From positions 757,701 through 821,700 of the forward strand of contig CAUJGJ010000129.1 of NCBI GenBank assembly GCA_963170055.1: a stretch of 64,000 nt of DNA, written 5' to 3'. The notes beneath the pieces are model-generated. The model did no database searches. It was not told the DNA's origin and saw only the letters and a list, made by a program, of their open reading frames with translations. Shown piece by piece: positions 9,961-19,689 of the stretch (within the stretch, counting starts at the first letter, position 1; each line of letters starts with the position of its first letter). The position numbers and the translations under genes are program-made. This DNA is from Halisarca cf. caerulea. Lineage: Eukaryota; Porifera; Demospongiae; Chondrillida; Halisarcidae.

Positions 9961-11285
9961 TTAAAAGAATCGGATGTTTGCGATTATCTTAAGAAACATG
10001 GAGGATACACTAAGAACTATCGTATGGGAGTCAGATTGGTTCAGTGCGGGCATGTCTATGGCATAGAAGCAACAGTCAACAATCATTGTTTTGCAAAAGC
10101 AAAGTGTCGACCAACCATGAGAAAGAATCCCCCTTTTTACACTGTATTTACTACCTTCACAACTGTTAATAATGCAGGAGATATCTTGTCAATAGAAAGG
10201 GGGAAATTCATGTGTCCGGCAGGGGAATCGCAAAGTTGTGTACACATGGCAGCTTTGTTATTGACTCTGGCAGAAGTCACTCCGACTGCTTGTACAAGTC
10301 TTCCTTGTGCATGGTCAAGACCAAGTAGTCGTGGCCTTGCCATGCTGTCTCAGGAACTCGATTTTGGACGTGCATCTGTCGATGGCTATTTCAAATACAC
10401 GGGTCCCAACTTTAGATACAGTTGATTTTTTGAAACTGCTAGATGAAGAGGATGTGGTAACTGGTGCTGGACTTCATCTTTTAGGAGAGGAAGAAAGAAA
10501 AAATGCAATGAAGTCATTGATGACCAGTGAGGAAGTGGCTTCCAGATCAGTGCTAGTGGATCCACTGGATAAACTAGACAAACCCATAGATGAAGTCACA
10601 GTGGAGGATTTAACCTCAGCCTTGCTTATGACTTCTGAGGAGATTGCATTACTCCAGACTATGACTTCTGGGCAGCTAAACAATCCCCTGTGGCTGGATG
10701 CAAGGCAGTGGGAGTGACAGCAAGCAATTTCGGAAGGGTATGTAATCGCAGAAGAGAGCCAGGTTTTTATCCACCATCACTATTGAAGCTGCTGATGGGC
10801 GACTACGGCCATCCAGTTACACTGACGGTTCAGTGGGGCATTGATCACAAAGATATTGCTGTTTCTGAATATGAGAGTAGGACAGGTCTGCATGTACATG
10901 CATGTGGGATCTTTATAAGTCATGAACAACCCTTTCTTGGAGCTTCCCCTGATGGTGTAATCTTTGGCAATGAAGATGAGATGGGAATTGTCGAATTGAA
11001 ATGCCCATTTAAGCACCGAATTGAAACAATAGCTGAAGCATGCCTGGACAAGAAGTTTCACCTTGAAGCTATTGATGGTGGGTTCCGTCTGCAAAGAAAC
11101 CATGACTATTTCCATCAAGTCACTGGTCAACTTGCCATTTACAAGGCTGTTTTCTGTGACTTCATCACATGGACTTCTGTAGACATTGAACGTATTTACC
11201 TTGATCACGAATTATGGGAAAGTATGCTTCTTATAATCTAAACAACTTCTACATGACCTCCTTAGGCCCAGAGATAATTAGATGA
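9961..11285 (+). pseudogene. SWIM zinc finger / YqaJ-type exonuclease-like protein, 5'-truncated and frameshifted
   Basis: Accessory nuclease-like protein of the transposon; its exact role in transposition is not established. The frame is open from 9931, before the first ATG (10024), and reads LKESDVCDYLKKHGGYTKNY across 9961-10020. The amino end is therefore missing, not started at 10024. A SWIM-like region lies at about 10207-10245 (F-M-C-P-A-G...C-V-H); the first zinc Cys is replaced by Phe (TTC for TGC). A one-base gain near 10404 moves the frame. The middle part (LDTVDFLKLLDEEDVV onward) runs to NPLWLDARQW near 10715, where about one base is lost and the first frame resumes with VTASNFGRVCNR. 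The YqaJ/lambda-exonuclease core follows: GASPDGV (about 10939), the E-x-K motif in VELKCP (about 10990) and HQVTGQLAIYK (about 11113). A third shift near 11233 restores FYMTSLGPEIIR and a stop at 11283-11285. Confidence 0.85.
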
Positions 11286-11414
11286 TTCAAGACAGAATAA
11301 CTTGAGAATGTTTATCTTAATGATAATATTATGTTGATCAATGACATTCTGTATATTTATTATTACAATATTATATATACATAAATTTATGTGAAATAAA
11401 TATAATTGTTTGGT

Positions 11415-11415
<1 letters not shown>

Positions 11416-11464
<49 letters not shown>
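11416..11464. repeat. (TA)n microsatellite
   Basis: A run of about 20 TA units at 11421-11462, between the 3' ends of the two convergent transposon genes. It is a simple repeat. The surrounding 11286-11534 is AT-rich, with no other feature seen. Confidence 0.95.
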
Positions 11465-11465
<1 letters not shown>

Positions 11466-11534
11466 GGTAACCATGCATTAATGATATTTATTAACAACTG
11501 TAACTGTTACAACTATAACAACCTCATGATGGTA

Positions 11535-13004
11535 CTACAACTTGATTAAAGGAGGCTGAAATTTGCATAATGCAGATGCAACAATTACCATGTCTTCAAG
11601 CAGGGCCTTGTTCACTCGATTTGGTACTGTACTTGCAAATAAATGGAAATCTTTTAGCCTTTTAATGGCATTCTCTACACCTATTCGGACGCTAGCAATA
11701 GACCTAGTTTCCATTGCCTGTTGAGCTGTATACTTGCTGGAACTTCTCAGAAAAGAAGGAATGGTCAGAAAGGCTTTCTTTGCTATGAGACCCCTCGCTG
11801 TGAAGCCATGGTCGGCAAGTATCCGTTGACCAGGCAACAATAAATTCAAAAAGGAGCTGTTCTCATCGATGTACCGGTCACTGACATTCCCTGAGAAACC
11901 TCTAGATACAAAATTGAAAGACCCTGTAAAGGGGTCAATAGAGACAAGATACTTTACTGTAGAGTGACTCTTGTAGTCACCATAGGATGACTTCTGCGTA
12001 CTCAAGTTTGAGGGCCGTTGAAGAAAAATTTCTGTGCCGTCAATGATTGCCACTGCATTGGGAAGATGGTTGTAGGGTGGGTCTGTTGGTCCAATAGTGG
12101 TTTGTGGCCATTTTATCAGCCCCTGTAGCTGGCAAGCAAGCAGGGGAATCAAAGTATTTATGGTTCTTGATACCGTACTTTGATCCACACTAAAACGAAA
12201 TGCAAGATCTTCTTGGATAAGATTTTGATGCATTCGCATCAGAATCATCAGGATTTTCTGACTGCAGCTGTCTGTGAGAAAATCGAGAGCCTTCTGGGAA
12301 CTGGCCAGTTGTATGCATTACGGGCTGTAGCCACTTCAAGAGTGCACTGAAAACCTTGGTACTCAACCCTGTGTACATTTGTAGCTGTTCATTATCACGA
12401 AGAGAGACATGAAGTCTCTGTGGCTTGCTCTGCACCAACACTACCTCCTTCTTCAGTTCATCGATGTACCTTTTCAGACGATCAACTTCACTCTGATAAT
12501 CAAGGGAACTTTCCTTCCAGTACATCAAATCAACATGTACGTCAGCAGTGTCTTCAGAGAGGTCTTCATTTGTCTCACTAGACTCCTTTTCTTGATCAGA
12601 AATGTCGTCCGAAAAGCCAGAACGATCAAGGACTCTCCTCCTTTTCGTAGCCATATACTGACTACTGCTGCGTGGACGCTTGAATAGCGTGGGCATGAGG
12701 TTTGGATTCTTTTGCATCGGGCCTTGATATCCATCGTAGTGGTAGTTGCATATGCATGATTCCGTTCCTAACTTCCACGATCCCCCTTTTGAGGCTTTTC
12801 TGGTCATACTGATCATGCAATTCACGATTCACAACACTTTCTTGGGCATTTTACTGATGTTATGTAGCATTACTAGTTCGCTAGATTTAGGACACCCTTG
12901 GCCACGAAACTCGGGACAACTACAGTGTCTTTCCCCTCGGCATCTTCAGGACATCTTCCCTTTCGGTTACAGCACCCCTAAATGCTGCACTGACGACGAA
13001 ACAT
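11535..13004 (-). pseudogene. THAP-domain DDE transposase (PIF/Harbinger, DDE_Tnp_4-like), broken
   Basis: Transposase of the element, expected to bind the ends through the THAP zinc finger and cut with a DDE catalytic core. Reading on the minus strand from an ATG at 13004, the THAP start shows MFRRQCSI-stop-GCCNRKG. The Cys pair is present but a TAG stop lies at 12980-12978. After a frame change come CPEFRGQGC and MPKKVL, then a TGA stop at 12831-12829. Next are SWKLGTESCICNYH with the zinc Cys and His, and NPNLMPTLFKRP, the AVPTLF-like box that closes a THAP domain. A charged linker with a probable coiled coil (YQSEVDRLKRYIDELKKEV) follows. Near 12265 another frameshift joins to SQKILMILMRMHQNL, a helix-turn-helix (LAFRFSVDQSTVSR) and the core: Asp in AIIDGTEIF (residue 70 of the 11535-12248 frame), Asp in ILADHGF (146) and Glu in RIGVENAIKRLK (192). 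The catalytic part itself is uninterrupted to its stop at 11535-11537. Confidence 0.88.
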
Positions 13005-13118
13005 CGCGAAACTTTTGAAAAAGCTAAAATTCGTAATGTTTATTGTAGCATGTTCACATGCAACGAGTTCACCTTCGACTTTATGAACTTCTGTTATTAC
13101 GTAAGTGTTGCATATCCT

Positions 13119-13675
13119 CTATTCTTATGCAAGTTTCATGTATTAACAAAGTCATTAAACTTATAACTGCAGTGCTTTCTCAAATAATTGCTATGTGTAA
13201 GAAATAAAAATTCGCAATTTTGTTTTCCAAGTTATTGGCAATTCTTGCAAATTCATGCTATTGTTTAATTCCTATGCAAGTTTCATACATTAACAAAGTC
13301 ATTAAACTTATAGCTGTGGTGCTTTCTCAAATAAATCTTCTGTGTAACAAAATTAATAGAAATTCGCATTTTTCTTTTCTATGTTATTTGCAATTCTTGC
13401 AAATTCATGGTATTCTTGAATTCTTATGCAAGTTTCATGCATTGACAAAGTCATTAAACTTATAATTGCGGTGCTTTCTCAAATAAATCTTGTGTGTAAG
13501 AAATAAAAATTCGCAAAATTCTTTTCTAAGTTAGTTGCAATTCTTGCAAATTCATGCTGTTCTTGAATTCTTATGCAAGTTTCATGCATTAACAAAGTCA
13601 TTAAACTTATAACTGCAGTGCTTTCTCAAATTAAACTTCTGTGTAAGAAATAAAAATTCGCAATTCTATTTTCTA
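13119..13675 (-). repeat. 147-bp satellite, inverted block right of the transposon
   Basis: Nearly four monomers in minus orientation, resuming with ATTCTTATGCAAGTTTCATG at 13121. It belongs to the TTGCAAATTCATG subtype that dominates to the right. It ends at about 13675 at the second orientation switch. Confidence 0.88.
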
Positions 13676-14584
13676 TGACTTTGTTAATGCATGAAACTTA
13701 CATAAGAATTCAAGAACAGCATGAATTTGCAACAATTGCAAGTAACTTAGAAAAGAAAAATGCGAATTTTTCTTACGTACACAGAAGTTTTATTTGAAAA
13801 AAACACCGCAGTTATAAGTTTAATGACTTTTTAATGCATGAAACTTGCATAAGATTTTAAGAAAAGGATGAATTTGCAAGAATGGCAAATAACTTAGACA
13901 AGAAAATTGCGAATTTCTATTTCTTACACAGAAGATTTAGTTGAGAAAGCACCACAGTTATATGATCAATGACTTTGTTAATGCATGAAACTTGCATAAG
14001 AATTCAAGAACAGCATGAATTTGCAAGAATTGCAAATAACTTAGAAAAGAAAATTGCGAATTTTTATTTCTTGCACATAACACTTATCTGAGAAAAGACC
14101 GCAGTTATATGTTTATAGACTTTGTAAATGCATGAAACTAGCATAAGAATTCAGGAACAGTATGAATTTGCAAGAATTGCAAATAACTTAGAAAAGAAAA
14201 TTGCGAATTTTTATTTCTTGCACATAACACTTATCTGAGAAAAGACCGCAGTTATATGTTTAAAGACTTTGTAAATGCATGAAACTAGCATAAGAATTCA
14301 GGAACAGCATGAATTTGCAAGAATTGCAAAAAAATAGAAAGGAATATTGCGAATTTTTATTTCTTACACAGAAGTTTTATTTGAGAAAGCAGTGCAGTTA
14401 TAAGTTTAATGACTTTGTTAATGCATGAAACTAGCATAAGAATTCAAGAACAGCATGAATTTGCAAGAATTGCAAAGAACTTAGAAGAGAAAATTGCAAA
14501 TTTTTATTTCTTGCACATAGATTTATCTGAGAAAAGACCGCAGTTATATGTTTAATGACTTTGTAAATGCGTGAAACTAGCATA
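13676..14584 (+). repeat. 147-bp satellite, homogeneous forward block
   Basis: Six monomers in forward orientation. The AATTCA landmark falls at 14001, 14148, 14295 and 14441, giving spacings of 147, 147 and 146 bp. Units here resemble one another more than those left of 8 kb. The two units that start at 14001 and 14148 are almost identical, indicating recent amplification. Confidence 0.92.
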
Positions 14585-15344
14585 CACAGGGTATTTATAA
14601 CCGTCCAGGAATAAAATGCAAGAATGGCCGTCTCGAAATAGCTTCACAAATTATCGATCGTTTCTACTTAGTTGACTTGATTTTCACCGAGTTCTTCTTA
14701 CTGGACGAAAGTTGTATATATTCCGTGCATGTCGGTACTTAACTAGCGATTGTTTCAATTGTCTGAAGGGAGATAGCGAGCTAGGAATACATAGCAGTTT
14801 TAGACAAACTTTGCCTTGGTTAGACCTTTACATCCCTCTCAATTCCCATTAAACAACACCAAAAGGCAGAACAAGTGGTGAGCTATCGGAAAATTGTTCC
14901 GGGCTATAGGTTATAATCTTCCGTAAGAAAGTTATAACCGAAAAACCTGTTTTTTCACCCTTCAAACGGCCAAAATTTAGCATAGATGGTCCAATTGCGA
15001 AAAACTGCTTGATTGTAGCACTATGCCCAGAACGATTTTCGCAAACCGAAACATCCTAAGATTCCATCGAAGTTGCATTTAGTGAGATTCGAAGACATCT
15101 GAGGTCTAACCAAGTGACTTCATCTTCGCCCTCAACAAAAGTGCCATTTTCGTGACGTTTCTCGGATACGTAGGCATAGTGTCACAAAAGTCGCCTTCTT
15201 CCCCCATTCTGTTGATACGTGAAATTTCGTACATCATCTGAAAGACGCCAAATGACGCATTAAAAACAGCCGCTAATTGATGACGTTGAAAACAAGCACC
15301 GCCCACAATCGGAACAAGCAACAGACGGTTATAAACGCCCTGTG
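14585..15344 (+). mobile_element. MITE family C, copy 1
   Basis: A 760-bp element with inverted ends CACAGGGTATTTATAACCGT and ACGGTTATAAACGCCCTGTG. It is inserted at GCATAAGAATT in the satellite with TA on both sides (14583-14584 and 15345-15346). An internal inverted repeat pairs AAAATTGTTCCGGGCTATAG (about 14890) with a CTATGCCCAGAACGATTTT segment (about 15022). The 71-codon minus-strand frame at 15106-15321 is broken in the second copy and has no known domain, so it is not called as a gene. Confidence 0.87.
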
Positions 15345-15558
15345 TAAGAATTCAAGAACAGCATGAATTTGCAAGAAGTGCAAAAAATTTAGAAAAGAGT
15401 ATTGCGAATTTTTATTTCTTACACATAAGATTTATTCGAGAAAGCACCGCAGTTATAAGTTTAATGACTTTGTTAATGCATGAATCTTGCATAAGAATTC
15501 AAGAACTGCATGAATTTGCAAGAATTACAAATAACTTACAAAAGAAATTTGCAAATTT
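15345..15558 (+). repeat. 147-bp satellite
   Basis: About one and a half forward monomers between a family C and a family A element. It ends inside the T-rich GCAAATTTTTATTTC segment, which was split by the next insertion. Confidence 0.88.
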
Positions 15559-16286
15559 CGCATGTGGGACATGTCCAGATTAGTTATGATAACGCTCCTC
15601 AGTCTGCATAGTGATAAAATGTTATTTTTAGGCGCCTATAAAATATTAGTCACGCAGTTATCTCGTGTTTCGGGCATATATTCGGACGTATACGAATGCC
15701 AAATCTGTGTTCAGTGACGTTTACTGTCATCGCTGCTGGTTTGTCACACGCTCTCATGTGATCCAACTCGCTGTTCTTCAGAATTTTAGTTTTCTTCTGG
15801 GTGCAGCGCATAGAATCGCCGAAGAATGGTTTGTTTACTTCGTATTGGGAGTTCACCACACAACTCAACTTTTCCATGCATGGGAAACTGTACTTCGCTT
15901 CGCTTCCGAAGTTATGTGCGTTAGAAATTTTGCTGGTAAGCCCTGTTTTGCCATTACTAGGGTTTCGTAAAGAGTTGCTAGATCCCATGCATGGAGATTT
16001 TAGTAAATTTTCTGGTATAGTGTTATACCAGCTTACTCATCCTTGGGGTGTTCCTGTGCTTTGCACCCAAGCGATTTCGGTCTCAAGTAGGGGTCAGCAA
16101 GCCGGTCGTATTTCACCGATGAAGGACAGAAAGCCTTCGAAACGGTTATTAGATAAAGTTCGAGTGTCTTTCTCTTAGAAAAGTGTTCAGTGGTCCTTCT
16201 CAGACGCACACAGGCTGAGAACAAACCTTCGAAAAATCGACATAAATTTCACACCTATCAATTAGGGTGGACATGTCCCACATGTG
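15559..16286 (+). mobile_element. MITE family A, copy 6
   Basis: A 728-bp element, left end CGCATGTGGGACATGTCC and right end GGACATGTCCCACATGTG. It sits in a run of T in the satellite monomer; the T count (3 before, 4 after, 5 in intact monomers) gives a 2-bp TT duplication. Central arms are at about 15867-15890 and 15978-15999 (CCATGCATGGG against CCCATGCATGG). Reading frames of 63-125 codons occur on both strands but match nothing recognisable and are not shared by the other copies. Confidence 0.87.
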
Positions 16287-17068
16287 TTTTATTTCTTACA
16301 CAGAAGTTTTATTTGAGGAAGCAGCGCAGTTATAAGTTTAATGACTTTGTTAATGCATGAAACTAGCATAAGAATTCAAGAAAAGCTTGAATTTGTAAGA
16401 ATTGCAAATAACTTAGCAAAGAAATTTGCAAATTTTTATTTCTTACACATAAGAATTATTTGAGGAAGCACCGCAGTTATAAGTTTAATGACTTTGTTAA
16501 TGCATGAATCTTGCATAAGAATTCAACAACAGCATGAATTTGCAAGAATTGCAAATAACTTAGAAAGCAAAAAATGTGAATTTTCATTTCTTACACAGCA
16601 CTGCAGTTATAAGTTTAATAACTTTGTCAATGCATGAAACTTGCATAAGATATTCAAGAACAGCATGAATTTGCAAGAATTGCAGAGAACTTAGAAGAGA
16701 AAATTGGAATTTTTATTTCTTGCACATAACATTTATCTGAGAAAAGACCGCAGTTATATGTTTAATGACTTTGTAAATGCATGAAACTAGCATAAGAATT
16801 CAAGAAAGCATGAATTTGCAAGAATTGCAAAAAAATTAGAAAAGAATATCGTGAATTTTTATTTCTTACACATAAGATTTATTTGAGAAAGCAGCGCGGT
16901 TACAAGTTGAATGACTTTGTTAATGCATGAAACTAGCATAAGAATTTAAGAAAAGCTTGAATTTGCAAGAATTGCAGGTAACTTGAAAAGAAATTTGCAA
17001 TTTTTTATTTCTTACACATAAGATTTATTTGAGAAAGCACCGCAGTTATAAGTTTAATGACTTTGTTA
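16287..17068 (+). repeat. 147-bp satellite
   Basis: Just over five forward monomers. The unit around 16560-16610 is shortened: it lacks the segment between TTTCATTTCTTACACAG and CACTGCAGTTATAAG. The block ends at the TTGTTA target where family D inserted. Confidence 0.9.
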
Positions 17069-17939
17069 CGCAGGTATAACATGTACCTTTCAGAAGAATC
17101 GAGGGGTGGGACGTTATGTGGTTTGCAAAGGAATTTGATTTAATACTAACGCGTTTTACTGATGTGCACGCCTTAGTCACGTGTAAGAATACGAAGTCGC
17201 CCGAACGATAGGCCTTTTTGTTCTCAAACAGAAGATAATTGTATCGAATATCGTCTTCGTATGCGCATTGAGTGTTTTCAGAATGTTCTTAAGAATATTC
17301 GTTCGTGTTAGAAGGAGTATCGATTTCACTGATCGTTACCTTTGGTGGGTGACGTCATCATATCGCATGACAGCATTGTGGCAAACGACGAGAAAGAGAC
17401 TTCTATAGTGAAGGAGATTCTTTCCAAAACCCAGTCATCTAAACGCTTGTGTAGAGGAGCCATGTCGCGGGAGTTAGATCACCATAGGTAAAGCTAAGTT
17501 TTCACCGTGGTAGATTTTGATAGCATGCTCCATTCCCGACATGTCCCCAAGTTTGTGGTTTTACTTTGGATGAAAAACAACATTTCGTTGGACATCTCAG
17601 GAACGAAGAGGAATGGTAAGTTCTACCACAGTGAAAATTTAGATATTGTTGTTGGAAGGTTCTTAATAAAGTATGGCTGCTCTAAACAATGGTTTACATG
17701 ACCGGGTTCTGCACTAAACCTATTCTTAAGGTCCGAATCTATGGTCGTTTTTTGGCTTTGCGAAGCTGTTACAACAAAGTTCAGTGAACTGTTGTATCGT
17801 TCAATAGTTGTATTATTGGTTAATGTGCTTGTTATACTCCATAAACACATTAAACGGACGAAAAGGGGGGGGTGATTACAGCCAACTTTCGGGCGGCCAT
17901 TTTGTTGAGATCCCACATGTGAGACATGTCACACCTGCG
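17069..17939 (-). mobile_element. MITE family D
   Basis: An 871-bp element with ends CGCAGGTATAACATGTACC and GACATGTCACACCTGCG, flanked by TA (17067-17068, 17940-17941). Its right-hand subterminal region (GGGGGTGATTACAGCCAACTTTCGGGCGGCCATTTTG, about 17868-17904, given in two parts: GGGGGTGATTACAGCC and AACTTTCGGGCGGCC) resembles the reverse complement of the left end of family B. It has an internal hairpin, TTTTCACCGTGGTAGA (about 17499) against TTCTACCACAGTGAAAA (about 17621). No convincing coding sequence. Confidence 0.82.
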
Positions 17940-18924
17940 TAATGCATGAATCTTGCATAAGAATTCAAGAACCGCATGAATTTGCAAGAATTGCAAATAA
18001 CTTAGAAAAGAAATTTGCAAATTTTTATTTCTTACACAGAAGAACTAGTGTAAGAATTCAAGAACAGCATGAATTTGCAACAATTGCAAATAACATAGAA
18101 AAGGAAAATGCGAATTTTTATTTATTACACATAGCATTTATTTGAGAAAGCACCGCGGTTATAAGTTTAATGTCTTTGTTAATGCATGAAACTTGCATAA
18201 GAATTCAAGAACAGCATGAATTTGCAAGAATTGCAAATAACTTAGAAAAGAAAAATTCGAATTTATATTCCTTACACATAACATTTATTTGAGGAAGCAC
18301 CGCAGTTATAAGTTTAATGACTTTGTTAATGCATGAAACTAGTATTAGAATTCAAGAACAGCATGAATTTGCAAGATCTGCAAATAAGTTAGAAAAGAAA
18401 AATGTGCATTTTTATTTCTTACACACAAGTTTTATTTGAGTAAACACCGCCGTTATCAGTTGAATGACTTTGCTAATGCATGAAACTTGCGTAAGAATAC
18501 AAGAACAGCATGAATTTGCAAGAATTGCAAAAAAATTAGAAAAGAATATTGAGAATTTTTATTTCTTACACAGAAGTTTTGTTTGAGAAAGCAGCGCAGT
18601 TATAAGTTTAATGACTTTGTTAATGCATGAAACATGCATAAAAATTCAAGAAAAGTTTGAATTTGCAAGAATTGCAAATAACTTAGTAAAGAAATTTGCA
18701 AGTTTTTATTTCTTACACATAAGATTTATTTGAGAAAGCACCGCAGTTTTAAGTTTAATGACTTTGTTAATGACTTTGTTAATGAATCTTGCATAAAAAT
18801 TCAAGAACCGCATGAATTTGCAAGAATTGCACATAACTTAGAAAAGAAATTTGCAAATTTTTATTTCTTACACAGAAGATTTATTTAAGAAAGCACCGCA
18901 GTTATAAGCTTAATGACTTTGTTA
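17940..18924 (+). repeat. 147-bp satellite, regular block
   Basis: About seven forward monomers. Landmarks at 18202, 18349, 18496 and 18643 are each exactly 147 bp apart. One unit near 18760-18785 has a duplicated GACTTTGTTAAT. The first unit, 17948-18055, is shortened at ACACAGAAGA-ACTAGTG. The block ends at the TTGTTA target of family C copy 2. Confidence 0.92.
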
Positions 18925-19689
18925 CACAGGGTGTTCATAACTGTCTGTTGCTTATTCCGATTGTGGGCAGTGCTTGTTTTCAACGTCATCAATTAGCGGC
19001 TGTTTTTAATGCGTCATTTAGCATCTTTCAGGTGACGTACAAAGTTTCACATATCAACAGAATGGGGGAAGAAGGCGACTTTTGTGATGCTATGCCTACG
19101 TATCCGTGAAACGTCACGAAAATGGCAGTTTTGTATAGGGCGAAGATGAAGTCACTTGGTTAGACCTCAGATGTCTTCGAATCCCACCAAATCCAATTTC
19201 GATGGAATCTTAAGATGTTTCGGTTTGCGAAAATTGTTCCGGGCATAGTGCTACAATCAAGCAGTTTTTCGCAATTGGACCATTTATGCTAATTTTTGGC
19301 CGTTTGAAGGGTGAAAAAACAGGTTTTTCGGTTATAACTTTCTTACGGAAGATAATAACCTATAGCCCAGAACGATTTTCCGATAGCTCACCACTTGTTC
19401 TGTCTTTTCATGTTGTTTGATATGTTCAGAACTAAGAGGGATCAAAAGGTGTAACCAAGGCGAAGTTTGTCTAAAAGTGCTATGTATTCCTAGCTCGCTA
19501 TCTTTCTTCAGACAAGAGAAACTATTGCCAGTTCAGAACCAACATGCGTGGAATATATACAACTTTCGTCCAGTAAGAAGAACTGGGCGAAAATCTGGTC
19601 AACTAAGTAGAAACGATCGATAATTCGTGCTGCTAATTCAAAATGGCCATTTTTGCATTTTATTCCTGGACGGTTATAAATACCCTATG
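18925..19689 (-). mobile_element. MITE family C, copy 2
   Basis: A 765-bp element in reverse orientation to the copy at 14585, with TA flanks (18923-18924, 19690-19691). The right end is ACGGTTATAAATACCCTATG, with one change at the tip. It aligns with copy 1 along its length, including the pair of inverted segments around the GTTATAACTTTCTTACGG region. Confidence 0.88.

Larger units (their letters stand above)
9961..13118. mobile_element. Decayed autonomous DNA transposon, ISL2EU/IS4EU type
   Basis: Inserted in the inverted part of the 147-bp satellite. It carries two convergent genes: a SWIM/YqaJ nuclease on the plus strand and a THAP/DDE transposase on the minus strand, separated by a (TA)n tract. 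From family knowledge, this pairing of a PIF/Harbinger-like transposase with a YqaJ-like nuclease is the hallmark of ISL2EU elements. The left boundary falls inside the nuclease gene, so its amino end and the left terminus are missing. On the right, 13005-13118 would be the transposase leader, and no terminal inverted repeat could be matched. Both genes are broken by frameshifts, and the transposase also has in-frame stops, so this copy cannot move itself. Outer limits are approximate. Confidence 0.8.

Noticed and set aside
10024..10425. Complete small protein starting at the ATG at 10024
   Set aside because: Conserved-looking coding sequence continues upstream of this ATG to about 9961 and downstream in another frame, so this is a fragment of a broken gene.
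10780..11208. 142-codon minus-strand frame
   Set aside because: It is the antisense shadow of the YqaJ-like coding sequence, whose motifs are on the plus strand.
12409..13018. Plus-strand frames of about 90 codons
   Set aside because: They are antisense to the THAP/coiled-coil part of the transposase.
13005..13118. Terminal inverted repeat of the ISL2EU-type element
   Set aside because: No segment here matches the left junction or the MITE termini. The left end is truncated, so the true TIR cannot be read from this copy.
15106..15321. 71-codon minus-strand frame in family C copy 1
   Set aside because: The second copy of the element (18925-19689) is broken by changes in the same stretch, and no domain is recognisable.
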